A stretch of 15,133 nt of DNA from Geobacteraceae bacterium (lineage in GTDB: Bacteria > Desulfobacterota > Desulfuromonadia > Desulfuromonadales > Geopsychrobacteraceae), in the NCBI GenBank assembly GCA_027064785.1, contig JAMOPE010000155.1, positions 1-15,133 on the forward strand. Direction: 5' to 3'. Shown in pieces: positions 5,451 to 14,395 of this stretch; within the stretch, counting starts at the first letter, position 1; each line of letters begins with the position of its first letter. Position numbers and translations under genes: made by a program. The notes under the pieces were generated by a model. It did not search any database and was not told where the DNA came from. It was given only the letters and a program-made list of their open reading frames with translations.

Positions 5451-6086
5451 ATGGCACAACTCGACACCAAAAACAGAATCCTCAACGGCGCCGAACAACT
5501 CTTTGCCCGCGAAGGATTCCGCAATACTTCGCTCCGGGCACTCACTCGACTTGCTGAGGTCAACCTGGCAGCAGTCAACTACCACTTCGGGTCTAAGGAT
5601 GCCTTACTACAGGCAGTTATCGAGCGGCGGCTATTGCCATTAAATGAAATCAGAGCTAAGAAAATTGAGACCGTTATCGAACAGGCCAGACAACGGGGAA
5701 CAGCTCCCGGAGCTGACGATCTACTGAGGGCATTTATCGAACCGACCCTCGAATTTCGCAATTCAAGTCCCGGAGCTGACGATTTTATTTTGCTCATCGG
5801 TCGATCACTCAGTGAACCCGATGCAACTGTCCGTAACTGTTTTCTTAAGCTGGTTCTCCCAGCCGTTCATCTTCTCTTCGCGGGATTACGTGAGGCGTTA
5901 CCGCAACTCTCCTCAGCTGTGTTACTGACTCGATTGCAGTTCATCATAGGGACAATGAGCCACGTCATGAGTATGGGGACGCTTTCCCCGCTCAATGACC
6001 CGACTTTTCCACAGCCCCTGGAGCAGCAGGCATTGATCGATCAGCTGATGAAATATGCCCTCGCCGGGCTGGAGGCACCGGAATGA
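5451..6086 (+). CDS. TetR family transcriptional repressor of the efflux operon
   Basis: This is a 211-residue protein with a TetR-type helix-turn-helix at about residues 9-52. It shows ILNGAEQLFAREGFRNTSLR followed by VNYHFGSKDALLQAV; the YHFGSK segment closing the recognition helix is diagnostic. The remaining 150 residues are a mostly helical ligand-binding and dimerisation domain with low conservation. I chose ATG at 5451 because it has AAGAGAG just upstream and lies about 50 bases after a good promoter. The frame is open further upstream to GTG at 5394, but that falls in the -10 box. Its TGA overlaps the ATG of the outer-membrane lipoprotein gene (ATGA), so regulator and pump form one transcript and the operon is probably autorepressed. 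The inducer is unknown. Confidence 0.93.
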   Translation: MAQLDTKNRILNGAEQLFAREGFRNTSLRALTRLAEVNLAAVNYHFGSKDALLQAVIERRLLPLNEIRAKKIETVIEQARQRGTAPGADDLLRAFIEPTLEFRNSSPGADDFILLIGRSLSEPDATVRNCFLKLVLPAVHLLFAGLREALPQLSSAVLLTRLQFIIGTMSHVMSMGTLSPLNDPTFPQPLEQQALIDQLMKYALAGLEAPE

Positions 6087-7498
6087 AATTCATAAAAATC
6101 ATCCTGATGATTCTCCTGCTCAGCGGCTGTAACCCGTTACGACCGGAGAAATTGCAGCTTCCTGACCCGCCGGATAGCTATTCAATTGAACAGCCCCTGC
6201 CAGCGACCCAACTGGAAGAGCAGTGGTGGAAAGACTTTCACGATCCCCAGCTTGATCAACTGCAGCAGCAACTGTTCAGCAATAACCTCAACTTGCGACA
6301 GGCCATTTATCGTTTGCAGCAGCTTGAGATGATGAAAAAGATCAACCGGGCCAATCGCTGGCCACAGCTCACACTGAACGGCACACTAAAACGTGACAGC
6401 CTTCCGGCGTTACCGAATGACACCATCACAACCACGGAAAGGTTTTCTATTGCGGCAGGTTACGAGGTTGACCTGTGGAATCGCCTGAGTGACAAAGCAA
6501 AAGCAGCTGAGTTTCGCTATCAGGCGGGAGAGAATGACGTCAGAACGCTCCTTTTGAGTTTAAGTGCCCAACTGGCAGATCAATATTTTCTTGCTGTCGA
6601 ACAACGGGGGCAGCTGGCACTCCTTGAACAACAGACAGTGCAAAAAGAAGGACTGTTAAAAATCTTTACCGACCGTTATCGTGCCGGGCTCACAACCGCA
6701 ACGGAAGTGTACAAAGCGCGTCAAAACCTCGCGACGGTAAAATCGTTAGTCCCTGATCGCCGGGCATCACTGGCTCGCGCCGAAAACAATATCGCCCTAC
6801 TCCTCGGTCAAGCACCGGGAACAGTTTCGATTCAAGCAGAGCAGTTACCGCAACTCACAAACCTGGTTGATATTGGTCTCCCGGCCGACCTGCTACTACG
6901 TCGCCCCGATATTGCCGCCGCGACTCAGCAACTTGCTGCTGCCGATCATGAACTGGCAGCAGCTCTCGCAGCGCGCTTACCTGCCGTCAACCTAACGGCA
7001 GCCATCGGTCATTCAGCAACCAAGCTTGCTGTCGGTGATATCGAAGGAACTTTCTGGAACCTGGCATTGGGTCTGACGCAACCGATATTTGACGGGGGCC
7101 GTCGTAAAGCAGAATCACAACGGCAAAAAGCGATTCGCGAAGAGAAGTTTGCCGCCTGGCAACAAATATTTCTCACCGCCCTTCAAGAAGTCGAAACAGC
7201 ACTGATATCGGAAGTCAATGCCGGTGAAAAATCGCGTCGACTGGAACAGCAGCGGCGGATCAATGCCCAAACACTAAAACTGACCCGGGATAATTATCTC
7301 AATGGATTGACCGATAGCCGCGATCTGTTACTCAGTCAGTTTGCTCAAATTGATATCCTCCGCCAGCAACTGACCACCCATCGTCAGCAACTCAGCCAAC
7401 GCATCTCACTAGCCCGGGCACTGGGCGGAAGCTGGATGGCAGCGGAGCTTGACCACCAGCGAGCAATCCTTCAACAACAGGATGAAAACCATGACTGA
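6083..7498 (+). CDS. RND efflux system outer membrane lipoprotein, NodT/TolC family
   Basis: This 471-residue outer-membrane channel subunit begins with a short lipoprotein signal (MKFIKIILMILLLSGC); the lipobox is LSGC, with the acylated cysteine at position 16. The N-terminal motif EEQWWKDFHDPQLDQL (about 46-61) is typical of the NodT subgroup. Two outer-membrane efflux repeats follow, rich in long Q/A/L coiled-coil helices. They include LPADLLLRRPDIAAA in the middle, and LTQPIFDGGRRKAES marks the start of the second barrel/helix half. It would form a trimeric channel joined to the adaptor encoded next. The start overlaps the repressor stop by ATGA, and the end overlaps the adaptor start by 8 bases. 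Both overlaps suggest tight translational coupling. Length is normal and there is no disruption. Confidence 0.95.
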   Translation: MKFIKIILMILLLSGCNPLRPEKLQLPDPPDSYSIEQPLPATQLEEQWWKDFHDPQLDQLQQQLFSNNLNLRQAIYRLQQLEMMKKINRANRWPQLTLNGTLKRDSLPALPNDTITTTERFSIAAGYEVDLWNRLSDKAKAAEFRYQAGENDVRTLLLSLSAQLADQYFLAVEQRGQLALLEQQTVQKEGLLKIFTDRYRAGLTTATEVYKARQNLATVKSLVPDRRASLARAENNIALLLGQAPGTVSIQAEQLPQLTNLVDIGLPADLLLRRPDIAAATQQLAAADHELAAALAARLPAVNLTAAIGHSATKLAVGDIEGTFWNLALGLTQPIFDGGRRKAESQRQKAIREEKFAAWQQIFLTALQEVETALISEVNAGEKSRRLEQQRRINAQTLKLTRDNYLNGLTDSRDLLLSQFAQIDILRQQLTTHRQQLSQRISLARALGGSWMAAELDHQRAILQQQDENHD

Positions 7499-8681
7499 TG
7501 CACCAAAAAAATCGCGTACTGCGTTGAAAATTATCCTCCCGCTGCTAATTCTGATTGCCGGTTTTACCGGGTTCAAAATGCTGAGCCAGATGAAGAAGAC
7601 TCCTCACCGTCAGCCACCGCAGCAGCAAGGGGTTCTCGTTGATATTGTCAATCCGATTTCCGGTGATTATCAGGTGACTGTCCATGCAACCGGAACCGCG
7701 CGGGCAGCACGTGAAATCTCTCTGGTTCCCGAAGTCAGCGGAAAGGTGATTAAGATCTCGCCGCAACTGGTCAGTGGCGGACGTTTCCGCAAAGGGGAGA
7801 CACTACTGAAGATTGACCCAAGCAATTACCAGCTGGCCGTCGAAAAAGCCCGTTCCGACATTGCCCGCGCCGAAGTTGCCCTGGCAACCGAACAGGAGCA
7901 GGCGAAGCTTGCACTGGACGAATGGCAACGGATTGACATTGCCGACAAAGGGGAGCCGGGGCCGCTGGTCTCCCGGGAGATTCAGCTCAAACAGCAGCGA
8001 GCCAACCTAGCGGCAGCAAAAGCAAATTTGAAACTCGCTGAGCTCAATCTGCAACGAACAACGTTGAAAGCACCATTTAACGGGCGCATCAGTCAGGAAC
8101 AGGTCGATCTGGGACAATATCTCCGTGCCGGCAGTAGTATCGGCAAATTGTCAGGAACAGATCGAGCTGAGATCTACGTTCCCCTCCCCTATGCTGAGTT
8201 GCAGTGGCTGGAGATCCCTAAAAACAATTCTCAGAAAAAAGGAGCGACTGTCGATATTTCCCTTCCCGGCCAAAGTCACCCTCGCTGGCAGGGAAAAATT
8301 ATCCGCAGCCTCGGTGAAATTGATCCGACAACCCGGATGGCTACGGTCATTGTTGCTGTCGATTCTCCCTACAACCAGAGTCAATCGACAGATCAGGCGG
8401 ACCTTGAAACAGGAATGTTTGTTGATATTCAGCTCAAGGGAAAATCCCTCAAAAATATCGTCACAATCCCGCGCAAAGCACTACGGAATAACCGGCAGGT
8501 CTGGGTCATTAACAATGAGAACCGGCTCCAAATTAAGCAGGTGGAGATTGCCCGGCGTGAGAAGGATCGCCTGTTGGTCAGCGATGGTCTTGATGCGAAC
8601 GACCGGATCGTCACGACATCGCTGGCGGCAGCGGCCGAAGGGATGTTACTGCGTCCCCTTAAACAGGAGCAGCAACAATGA
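7491..8681 (+). CDS. RND efflux periplasmic adaptor (membrane fusion protein, HlyD/AcrA-like)
   Basis: This is a 396-residue adaptor. An N-terminal hydrophobic segment (about 11-30, no lipobox) anchors it in the inner membrane. A barrel-sandwich (lipoyl-like) domain is split around an alpha hairpin: the first half contains LVPEVSGKVIKISP and RKGETLLKIDPSNY (about 78-113), the hairpin spans about 114-190, and the second half contains LKAPFNGRISQEQVDLGQYL (192-211). A beta-barrel and membrane-proximal region follow (LETGMFVDIQLKG, then VTIPRKAL). It bridges the pump and the outer-membrane channel. I chose ATG at 7491: AGGA at 7479-7482 is correctly placed and the start overlaps the preceding stop by 8 bases. 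An in-frame ATG at 7482 adds three residues. The end overlaps the pump start by ATGA. Confidence 0.95.
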   Translation: MTDAPKKSRTALKIILPLLILIAGFTGFKMLSQMKKTPHRQPPQQQGVLVDIVNPISGDYQVTVHATGTARAAREISLVPEVSGKVIKISPQLVSGGRFRKGETLLKIDPSNYQLAVEKARSDIARAEVALATEQEQAKLALDEWQRIDIADKGEPGPLVSREIQLKQQRANLAAAKANLKLAELNLQRTTLKAPFNGRISQEQVDLGQYLRAGSSIGKLSGTDRAEIYVPLPYAELQWLEIPKNNSQKKGATVDISLPGQSHPRWQGKIIRSLGEIDPTTRMATVIVAVDSPYNQSQSTDQADLETGMFVDIQLKGKSLKNIVTIPRKALRNNRQVWVINNENRLQIKQVEIARREKDRLLVSDGLDANDRIVTTSLAAAAEGMLLRPLKQEQQQ

Positions 8682-11600
8682 AAGGGGCCGTAAAATGGAT
8701 GGCACGTAACCACGTTGCCGCCAACCTGTTGATGATGGCGTTAGTCATTGGCGGGATCATCATGGGGCCGAGCATTAAGCAGGAAGTCTTTCCCGAAGTC
8801 TCTCTTGATCGCGTTTCTGTCGTCGTCGCCTATCCCGGCGCTGGCCCCGAAGAGGTCGAAGAAGGAATTATCCTCAAGATAGAGGAGAGTTTGACCGCTG
8901 TCGATGGCATCAAACAAGTCCGATCAACAGCCAATGAGGGGTCGGGGATTGTCATCGCCGAAATCTATGCCAACGAAAATGTCGATCAGATTCTGCAGGA
9001 TATCAAGAGTGAAATTGACCGCATCAGCACCTTCCCCGAAGATGCCGAAAAACCGGTCATCAGTAAACTCTCCAACCGGCGGGAAGTTATCTCCGTTGTT
9101 ATTTATGGCAATATCGAAGAAAAAACATTGCGGGAAAAGGCAGAGCAGACCCGCGATGAGCTGCTCGAACTCCCCGACATAACTCAAGTTGAGCTCAGCG
9201 GTGTCCGGCCTTTTGAAATCACAATCGAAGTCCCGGAAGAGAATCTGCGCCGCTACAATCTGACTCTTGATCAAGTTGCCGCCCGCATCCGTGCAGCGTC
9301 ACTTGATCTGCCGGGCGGCACCGTCAAAACAACCAGCGGGGAGATTCTACTCCGCACCAAAGAACGACGCTACTGGGGACCGGACTACGCCGACATCAAT
9401 ATTATCAGCAAGGCAGACGGCAGTCTGGTTCGACTCGGCGATATTGCCCATGTTGTTGATGGCTTTGCCGACAGTGAAACGTTCGGTCTCTTTGATGGGC
9501 AGCCCGCTGCGATGGTGCAGGTTTTCCGCATTGGAGAACAAAAGCCCACCGAGATCTCGGAACGGGTCATCCGCTACGTCAAAGAGAAGCGACGGGAACT
9601 CCCCGCAAGCCTGCAAATGGCGATCTGGAATGATACCACCGAGATCTTCAACAGCCGGATGGAACTGTTGCAGAAGAATGCCCTGCTCGGGCTGGGACTG
9701 GTTATTATCATCCTTGGACTGTTCCTCGAAATTCGCCTCGCCGCATGGGTGATGCTCGGCATTCCGATCTCGTTCCTCGGGACACTATTTGTTATGCCAT
9801 GGCTCGGGGTCTCCATCAACATGATCTCGCTGTTTGCTTTTATCCTTGCATTGGGGATTCTAGTCGATGATGCCATTGTCATCGGTGAAAATATTTTTGA
9901 GCATCGGCAAAAGGGGAAACCCTACGTCAAAGCAGCTATCGACGGGGCGATGGAGGTGGCGATTCCCGTTGTATTCTCAGTTCTAACAACGATTGCCGCC
10001 TTCCTGCCACTGGTCTTTGTCAGTGGGATGATGGGGAAATTCGTCAAGGTGATCCCGATTATTGTCATTACACTCCTGGTGATGTCACTCATCGAATCAC
10101 TGCTAATTCTTCCGGCACACCTCAGTTCAGGAAAGCGGCGTGAACTCAATCACGGGTTGCTCAGTCAGATTGAAAAACTCCGCCAACTGTTTGGTCGGGG
10201 AATGGAACGGTTCGTCAACGGCCCCTATAAGAAGCTCCTCAATTTCACCCTCAACTACCGATACGCCTCGCTTGCCATCGGGCTGGTCATCCTGATGCTG
10301 ACCGTCGGGATCGTCAAGGGGGGAATCATAAAATTCACTTTTATGCCCGAAGTTGATGGTGACAAGATCACCGTAGCAATCCAGATGAACCGTGGTGTTC
10401 CGATTGAAGAAACCCGGCAGGTTGCTCAATTTATTCTTAAAAAAGGGATGGAGACTGTCGCCGAATACGATGCAAAACGCCCCGCCGGAGACACCATCCT
10501 GCGTAATGTTTATACCGTTGTCGGCGGGACGATTGCCGGTGGCGGACCGGTCAGCCGCGGGACATCAGCCGAAACATCGCTGAGTAATATCGTCCTGTAC
10601 CTCACCGAAAGTGAGCAACGCAACATTCCGGCAACCGAGATCACATCGCTCTGGCGTGAAAAAGTCGGAGAAATTCCGGGGATTGAGTCGCTGACCTTCA
10701 CCTCAAACCTGATGCGCCTCGGTGCAAATATCGATATTCAACTTGCTCACGAAGATTTTGCAGTCCTCGAAAAGGCAACCGATCGGATCCGTACAGTCCT
10801 TGAAGAATATGATGGGATCGGCGACATCAAAGATACTTACGCACGGGGCAAGCGGGAGATTAAACTCAAATTGACGCCGGCCGCACGGACACTGGGAATC
10901 ACCGAAAGTGATCTTGGCCGTCAAGTTCGGGCCGCATTTTATGGTGCTGAAGCGTTACGCCTGCAGCGGGGGCGGAATGAGATCAAAGTCATGGTGCGCT
11001 ACCCTGATGCAGACCGGCGCAAGCTCTACAGCTTTGAAACAATGCGTATCCGTACCCCCGGCGGGCAGGAAATTCCACTGGTGCAGGCCGCTGATATTAT
11101 CGAAGGGTATGGTTTCTCTGAAATCAATAGGACCGACCGGAAACGTGTCATCAATATTTCGGCCAGTGTCAATGCTGAGAAGGCCAATGCTCAGGAGATC
11201 ATCAGTGAGCTGAAAAAAGACCTGCTCCCGCAATTGACCAGCGACTATCCGGGACTCAGCTGGGATATGGAGGGAGAAGAAAAAGAACGTAAGGATTCCC
11301 TCAGCAGCATGCTTGAAGGATTTGAGCTGGCACTGGTTGCCATCTTCATTCTACTGGCGATCCCGTTCCGCAGTTACAGCCAGCCGCTGCTGATTATGGC
11401 GGCAATTCCTTTCGGGATCGTTGGTGCAGTCATGGGTCATATGATTATGGGCTTCAACCTGAGCATCCTCAGTATGTTCGGGCTGGTTGCCCTTTCCGGG
11501 GTCGTGGTCAACGATTCGCTACTGCTGATCGACAAAATCAACGATAACCGCCGCAACGGGATGCCCCTCCGCGATGCGATTGTTGCAGCGGGGACGCGAC

Positions 11601-11845
11601 GCTTCCGACCGATCATCCTCACTTCGCTGACGACTTTCTTCGGCCTGACCCCGATGATTCTCGAAACCAGTGTTCAAGCACAATTTCTGGTACCGATGGC
11701 AATTTCCCTCGGTTTTGGTATTCTGTTTGCGACAGGGATTACCCTATTGCTGATCCCGACATTTTATCTGATTCTTGAAGATATCCGGCGGCTGATTGGG
11801 TTGAAAGAGGACCATGCCCGCCCGCATCCCGCGATTGAGGAATAG
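8678..11845 (+). CDS. RND family multidrug efflux pump (inner membrane permease)
   Basis: This 1055-residue protein has full RND length. It begins with TM1 (about 13-30) and a large periplasmic loop with pore-domain signatures ([27 protein letters not shown]). A helix bundle follows at about 335-480. TM4 holds the proton-relay aspartates D397 and D398 in [18 protein letters not shown] second TM (about 520-540), a second periplasmic loop and a C-terminal bundle complete the duplicated fold; [20 protein letters not shown] is the TM10-like segment. It exports substrates from the periplasm or outer leaflet using proton influx. AGGAG at 8665-8669 precedes the ATG by 8 bases, and the start overlaps the adaptor stop by 4. 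It resembles the broad AcrB/HAE-like group; a substrate cannot be predicted from sequence alone. Confidence 0.96.
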   Translation: MKGAVKWMARNHVAANLLMMALVIGGIIMGPSIKQEVFPEVSLDRVSVVVAYPGAGPEEVEEGIILKIEESLTAVDGIKQVRSTANEGSGIVIAEIYANENVDQILQDIKSEIDRISTFPEDAEKPVISKLSNRREVISVVIYGNIEEKTLREKAEQTRDELLELPDITQVELSGVRPFEITIEVPEENLRRYNLTLDQVAARIRAASLDLPGGTVKTTSGEILLRTKERRYWGPDYADINIISKADGSLVRLGDIAHVVDGFADSETFGLFDGQPAAMVQVFRIGEQKPTEISERVIRYVKEKRRELPASLQMAIWNDTTEIFNSRMELLQKNALLGLGLVIIILGLFLEIRLAAWVMLGIPISFLGTLFVMPWLGVSINMISLFAFILALGILVDDAIVIGENIFEHRQKGKPYVKAAIDGAMEVAIPVVFSVLTTIAAFLPLVFVSGMMGKFVKVIPIIVITLLVMSLIESLLILPAHLSSGKRRELNHGLLSQIEKLRQLFGRGMERFVNGPYKKLLNFTLNYRYASLAIGLVILMLTVGIVKGGIIKFTFMPEVDGDKITVAIQMNRGVPIEETRQVAQFILKKGMETVAEYDAKRPAGDTILRNVYTVVGGTIAGGGPVSRGTSAETSLSNIVLYLTESEQRNIPATEITSLWREKVGEIPGIESLTFTSNLMRLGANIDIQLAHEDFAVLEKATDRIRTVLEEYDGIGDIKDTYARGKREIKLKLTPAARTLGITESDLGRQVRAAFYGAEALRLQRGRNEIKVMVRYPDADRRKLYSFETMRIRTPGGQEIPLVQAADIIEGYGFSEINRTDRKRVINISASVNAEKANAQEIISELKKDLLPQLTSDYPGLSWDMEGEEKERKDSLSSMLEGFELALVAIFILLAIPFRSYSQPLLIMAAIPFGIVGAVMGHMIMGFNLSILSMFGLVALSGVVVNDSLLLIDKINDNRRNGMPLRDAIVAAGTRRFRPIILTSLTTFFGLTPMILETSVQAQFLVPMAISLGFGILFATGITLLLIPTFYLILEDIRRLIGLKEDHARPHPAIEE

Positions 11846-11847
11846 CG

Positions 11848-12171
11848 ATGAAGCGTTGTCCGTTTTGTGCAGAAGAAATTCAGGACGCAGCCATTAAATG
11901 TAAACATTGTGGTGAGTTTCTGACGACAGCTCCTCCACGTCCCGGGAATGGCATACTGCCGTGGTATTTTAAAACCTCGACGATTGCGATTGCCCTTGCC
12001 AGTGTCGGCCCCCTTGCCCTGCCGCTGATCTGGTGGCACCCGAAGACATCACTGGCATTGAAAATCGGGTTGACCGTAGCCATTCTGTTACTCAGCTGGG
12101 TTCTCTATCGTGTCACCCTCGAATCAGTGAAATCTCTGGAAGAATACTACCAGCTTCTCAACAATCTGTAA
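11848..12171 (+). CDS. Small zinc-ribbon membrane protein, last gene of the efflux operon
   Basis: This is a 107-residue protein with no gene name that I recognise. Residues 1-25 form a compact zinc ribbon: RCPFCAEEI then KCKHCGEFL, with C4, C7, C18 and C21, the UPF0547-type pattern often fused to membrane proteins. A proline-rich linker is followed by two predicted transmembrane helices (about 44-63 and 70-87) and a charged, helical C-terminal tail. It starts two bases after the pump's stop with GAGGA (11837-11841) six bases upstream, so it is translated from the same mRNA. A role in efflux is possible by context but not shown. Such zinc-ribbon/TM proteins occur in many unrelated settings. 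Confidence 0.85.
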   Translation: MKRCPFCAEEIQDAAIKCKHCGEFLTTAPPRPGNGILPWYFKTSTIAIALASVGPLALPLIWWHPKTSLALKIGLTVAILLLSWVLYRVTLESVKSLEEYYQLLNNL

Positions 12172-12175
12172 GACG

Positions 12176-12223
12176 ATCGACATTCAGTCATCAGGGAAAA
12201 AATGACAAAAGGTGATTGTCGAT
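12176..12223 (+). promoter_or_regulatory. Nested inverted repeat between the efflux operon and metF
   Basis: ATCGACA (12176-12182) pairs perfectly with TGTCGAT (12217-12223). Inside it, GTCAT (12187-12191) pairs with ATGAC (12202-12206). It starts a few bases after the zinc-ribbon gene's stop. It could be a weak transcription end point for the efflux operon or part of a metF leader. No T-run follows, and it matches no riboswitch consensus I know. Confidence 0.35.
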
Positions 12224-12309
12224 TTAGGCCGAATAGGTTAAAAAGGTCACTCTTATTTACCGACTGACTCAAAGATACGTAACAGCACCACATCGCTCAG
12301 GATTTTATT

Positions 12310-13263
12310 ATGAACGTGATCGACATTATCAATAACAGCGACAAGACCGTTTTCTCTTTTGAGCTTCTCCCACCGCTTAAGGGAAGTGGTGCCGGGACCA
12401 TTTATCGCACCATCGAAAGTCTGGTCGATTTTGATCCCAAATATATCAACATCACCACCCATCGGGATGAGATGGTCTTTGTTGAACGTCCCGATGGAAC
12501 AATCGAGAAACGGGTGGTGAGAAAACGGCCGGGAACTGTTGCAATTGCCGCTGATATTCAACACCGTTACAATATCCCCGTTGTCCCCCATATTTTGTGT
12601 GGCGGCTTCTCAAAAAGTGAGACCGAACATGTTCTGATTGATCTCAACTTTATGGGGATCAATAACATCCTGGCACTGCGCGGTGACGGTGTAAAAACCG
12701 ACCACGTCTTCCGGCCCGACCCCGACGGTCACGCCAACGCCACCGAACTGGTTGAGCAGGTCATCAATCTGCGCAACGGGAAGTATCTCGAAGCCGATTT
12801 GAAAAATAACGCACCCCTCGATTTCTGTATCGGTGTTGCCGGCTATCCCGAAAAACATTTCGAAGCCCCCAACCTTGATTCAGACCTCGCCTACCTGAAG
12901 CAAAAGGTCGACAACGGTGCCGACTACATTGTTACCCAGATGTTTTTTGACAACCAGCTCTACTACGATTTTGTTAACAAGTGCCGTGCTATTGGAATCG
13001 ACGTTCCAATCATCCCCGGCATCAAGCCGATCAACCTGAAAAATCAGCTGACTGTCCTGCCCAAGCTGTTCAGTATCAGCCTGCCACAGGAGCTGGCCGA
13101 CGAACTGGCCAAATGCAAAAATAACGATGATGCAAAAGTTGTCGGAACCGAATGGGCCATCCAGCAGTCAAAAGATCTGGTCGCCCACAATGTTCCCAGT
13201 TTACACATCTACACCTATGGCGTTGCAGACAATACACGGAAAATTATTGAAGCCGTTTTTTAA
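12310..13263 (+). CDS. metF: Methylenetetrahydrofolate reductase
   Basis: This 317-residue cytoplasmic flavoenzyme reduces 5,10-methylene-THF to 5-methyl-THF, the methyl donor for methionine synthesis; in anaerobes it may also serve the Wood-Ljungdahl methyl branch. The FAD-containing TIM-barrel signatures are clear: FSFELLPP with the catalytic glutamate E18, YINITTHRDE at about 45-54, LALRGDG at 121-127, GVAGYPEKH, and DYIVTQMFFDNQ. A C-terminal PIIPGIKPI segment completes the barrel. The overall sequence resembles the short form of about 318 residues, seen for example in Bacteroidetes and some delta-proteobacteria, rather than E. coli MetF. AGGA at 12298-12301 lies 8 bases before the ATG. 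It stands alone: 138 bases separate it from the upstream gene, and downstream it converges on ssb. Confidence 0.95.
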   Translation: MNVIDIINNSDKTVFSFELLPPLKGSGAGTIYRTIESLVDFDPKYINITTHRDEMVFVERPDGTIEKRVVRKRPGTVAIAADIQHRYNIPVVPHILCGGFSKSETEHVLIDLNFMGINNILALRGDGVKTDHVFRPDPDGHANATELVEQVINLRNGKYLEADLKNNAPLDFCIGVAGYPEKHFEAPNLDSDLAYLKQKVDNGADYIVTQMFFDNQLYYDFVNKCRAIGIDVPIIPGIKPINLKNQLTVLPKLFSISLPQELADELAKCKNNDDAKVVGTEWAIQQSKDLVAHNVPSLHIYTYGVADNTRKIIEAVF

Positions 13264-13264
13264 A

Positions 13265-13294
13265 ATGGAGAGCAACCCCTAAAACCTCCATCTT
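13265..13294 (+). terminator. Weak hairpin after metF
   Basis: ATGGAG (13265-13270) and CTCCAT (13286-13291) can form a 6-base stem followed by CTTT, starting two bases after the metF stop. The stem is short and the T-tract poor. Termination may instead rely on the strong bidirectional hairpin at 13644-13680. Confidence 0.3.
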
Positions 13295-13366
13295 TGCAGC
13301 ATTTCACCGTTTAAATCGAGGAGGGTGAGGTGAGAATCAATCCAAGTTCACCTCATCCCTCTCACA

Positions 13367-13397
13367 GAACCGTGCGTACGGGCCTCGTACACGGCTC
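13367..13397 (-). ncRNA. Group II intron domain V
   Basis: This 31-base hairpin starts GAGCCGTG and closes CACGGTTC. Its lower helix is eight pairs (one G-U), with a two-base bulge on the 3' side and an upper helix of TACG/CGTA. The AGC triad at the base is the metal-binding catalytic core of group II introns. The terminal loop (AGGCC) is not a GNRA tetraloop, perhaps reflecting decay. Confidence 0.75.
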
Positions 13398-13401
13398 CTG
13401 T

Positions 13402-13641
13402 TCATTCTTCTCTCTCAGTAATGCTGAGGCTGTTCATCTCAAAAAGTCCCAGCTCCAATAACCAGCTGTTAGGCATCGCATAGTTGGCCAATGGGCTTGC
13501 GGCATTTCGCCACGAGTTCATTTTTATGGCCTTGAAGTCTCCTTTACCAGCAACGCCCTTGCGATTCGGTTTATCTTCCCCCTGATCGGGGTGACGCCTG
13601 CTTCTTACAACCGGCCGGGGTTGCCAGCTACGCTGGGCAAA
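13402..13641 (-). pseudogene. C-terminal fragment of a group II intron reverse transcriptase/maturase
   Basis: The minus-strand frame ends at TGA (13404-13402), five bases before domain V begins. It reads KGDFKAIKMNSWRNAASPL followed by ANYAMPNSWLLELGLFEM. This resembles the maturase/C-terminal end of bacterial group II intron proteins, where a W-N-A-x-x-P-L segment precedes NxWLxxLGL. The frame is open back to about 13641 next to the terminator A-run. No start codon or reverse-transcriptase catalytic motif (YADD) is present, so it is a remnant of roughly 79 codons. Its position directly 5' of domain V is exactly where an intron ORF in domain IV ends, which supports the call. Confidence 0.7.
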
Positions 13642-13643
13642 CC

Positions 13644-13680
13644 AAAAAAAGCGGGGGCCCGACAGGCTCCCGCTTTTTTA
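13644..13680. terminator. Strong bidirectional rho-independent terminator after ssb
   Basis: GCGGGGGCC (13651-13659) and GGCTCCCGC (13665-13673) form a nine-pair stem with one G-U pair and a five-base loop. The stem is flanked by seven A on the left and six T on the right. On the minus strand it sits 28 bases after the ssb stop. The T-runs on both strands let it also stop plus-strand transcription coming from metF. Confidence 0.9.
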
Positions 13681-13707
13681 CTTTTTGAGACCACGATGAA
13701 AAAATGA

Positions 13708-14226
13708 TTAGAAAGGAATTTCGTCATCGGGATTAAAAACCGGCTCTTCAAAACCACCCCCCGATTGTTGACTGCCCCCGCTCTGGGCAGGTTGATTTTT
13801 ATTATAGCCCTGACCCTGCTGAGGACTTCCCTGGTTGTAATTCTGATTTTGGCTCTGATCTCCGCCACCAGAGTTGCCACCACTCTGCTGATTATCATCA
13901 CGGCTGCCAAGCATCTGCATCTCGTTAATCACAACTTCAGAAATGTAACGCTTGTTGCCATCACGATCTTCGTAGGAACGATTCTGAATTTTCCCCTCAA
14001 CGTAAATCTGCTTTCCCTTATGGAGATATTTTCCACAGATTTCAGCCAGTTGCCGCCACACGACAATATTGTGCCACTCGGTCTTTTTTTGCGGGTTCCC
14101 CTCACGATCTTTATAGCGCTCAGTTGTTGCCAGAGAAAATGTCGCAACCGCAGCACCTGATGGTGTGTAGCGAAGCTCAGGATCTTTTCCCAGATTTCCG
14201 ACCAGAATAACTTTATTAACAGACAT
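13708..14226 (-). CDS. ssb: Single-stranded DNA-binding protein
   Basis: This 172-residue protein has an N-terminal OB fold (about 1-108): [55 protein letters not shown] and [11 protein letters not shown] low-complexity G/Q/N/S-rich linker (about 110-160) follows, and then the acidic tip DDEIPF, which recruits repair and replication partners in the SSB family. It would act as a tetramer on exposed single strands. The ribosome-binding site is a perfect AGGAGG (14237-14232) five bases before the ATG. A strong terminator follows the gene on the minus strand. It is divergent from the GST gene across a 169-base promoter region. The usual neighbours of ssb (rpsF, rpsR, uvrA) are absent. Confidence 0.97.
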   Translation of the reverse strand: MSVNKVILVGNLGKDPELRYTPSGAAVATFSLATTERYKDREGNPQKKTEWHNIVVWRQLAEICGKYLHKGKQIYVEGKIQNRSYEDRDGNKRYISEVVINEMQMLGSRDDNQQSGGNSGGGDQSQNQNYNQGSPQQGQGYNKNQPAQSGGSQQSGGGFEEPVFNPDDEIPF

Positions 14227-14395
14227 GCATGCCTCCTATATGAAGATGTGAATTTTCAAGTGATATGCCATAAAAAATAACTTGCATATACTACATGGTT
14301 AAAAACCAAAAGGCAAAATGGAATAGCCCTTGTATCGAAAGTTCCCGATCAGTTATTTTGGTCTCTCCCCTCCCTCCATCTCAAAGGATTGAAAT
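14227..14395. promoter_or_regulatory. Divergent promoter region between ssb and the GST-family gene
   Basis: This AT-rich 169-base gap must carry promoters for both directions. On the minus strand, TTGCCT and TAGTAT separated by 17 bases (about 14317-14289) are a weak candidate for ssb. A small palindrome, TGGTTAAAAACCA (14296-14308), lies in that spacer and could be a protein site. I see no convincing promoter for the plus-strand gene. Confidence 0.3.

Larger units (their letters stand above)
13315..13641 (-). mobile_element. Group II intron relic (3' end: RT tail, domain V, domain VI)
   Basis: On the minus strand, the order is the tail of an intron-encoded reverse transcriptase, domain V (13397-13367), domain VI (about 13365-13321) and a probable intron 3' terminus, CCTCCTCGAT, ending at 13315. 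The domain V hairpin begins GAGCCGTG and ends CACGGTTC, with the AGC catalytic triad and a two-base bulge. Domain VI pairs GAGGG and TGAGGTGA with TCACCTCA and CCCTC. All 5' intron domains and most of the reverse transcriptase are missing, so it cannot splice or move. The relic begins within a few bases of the ssb terminator and ends close to metF. Insertion behind terminators is typical of class C introns, but the class here is not established. Confidence 0.8.

Noticed and set aside
8904..11233. Long open frames in other phases and on the opposite strand of the RND pump and adaptor genes
   Set aside because: They overlap clearly coding sequence, lack start signals and have no recognisable motifs; they are shadows of the real genes.
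12172..12309. SAM, SAH or cobalamin riboswitch before metF
   Set aside because: None of the conserved core sequences I know for these classes could be found. Only simple inverted repeats are present.
13605..13910. Minus-strand open frame overlapping the ssb 3' end, and the plus-strand frame opposite ssb
   Set aside because: They run through the ssb linker and the terminator hairpin in the wrong phase, with no ribosome-binding site.
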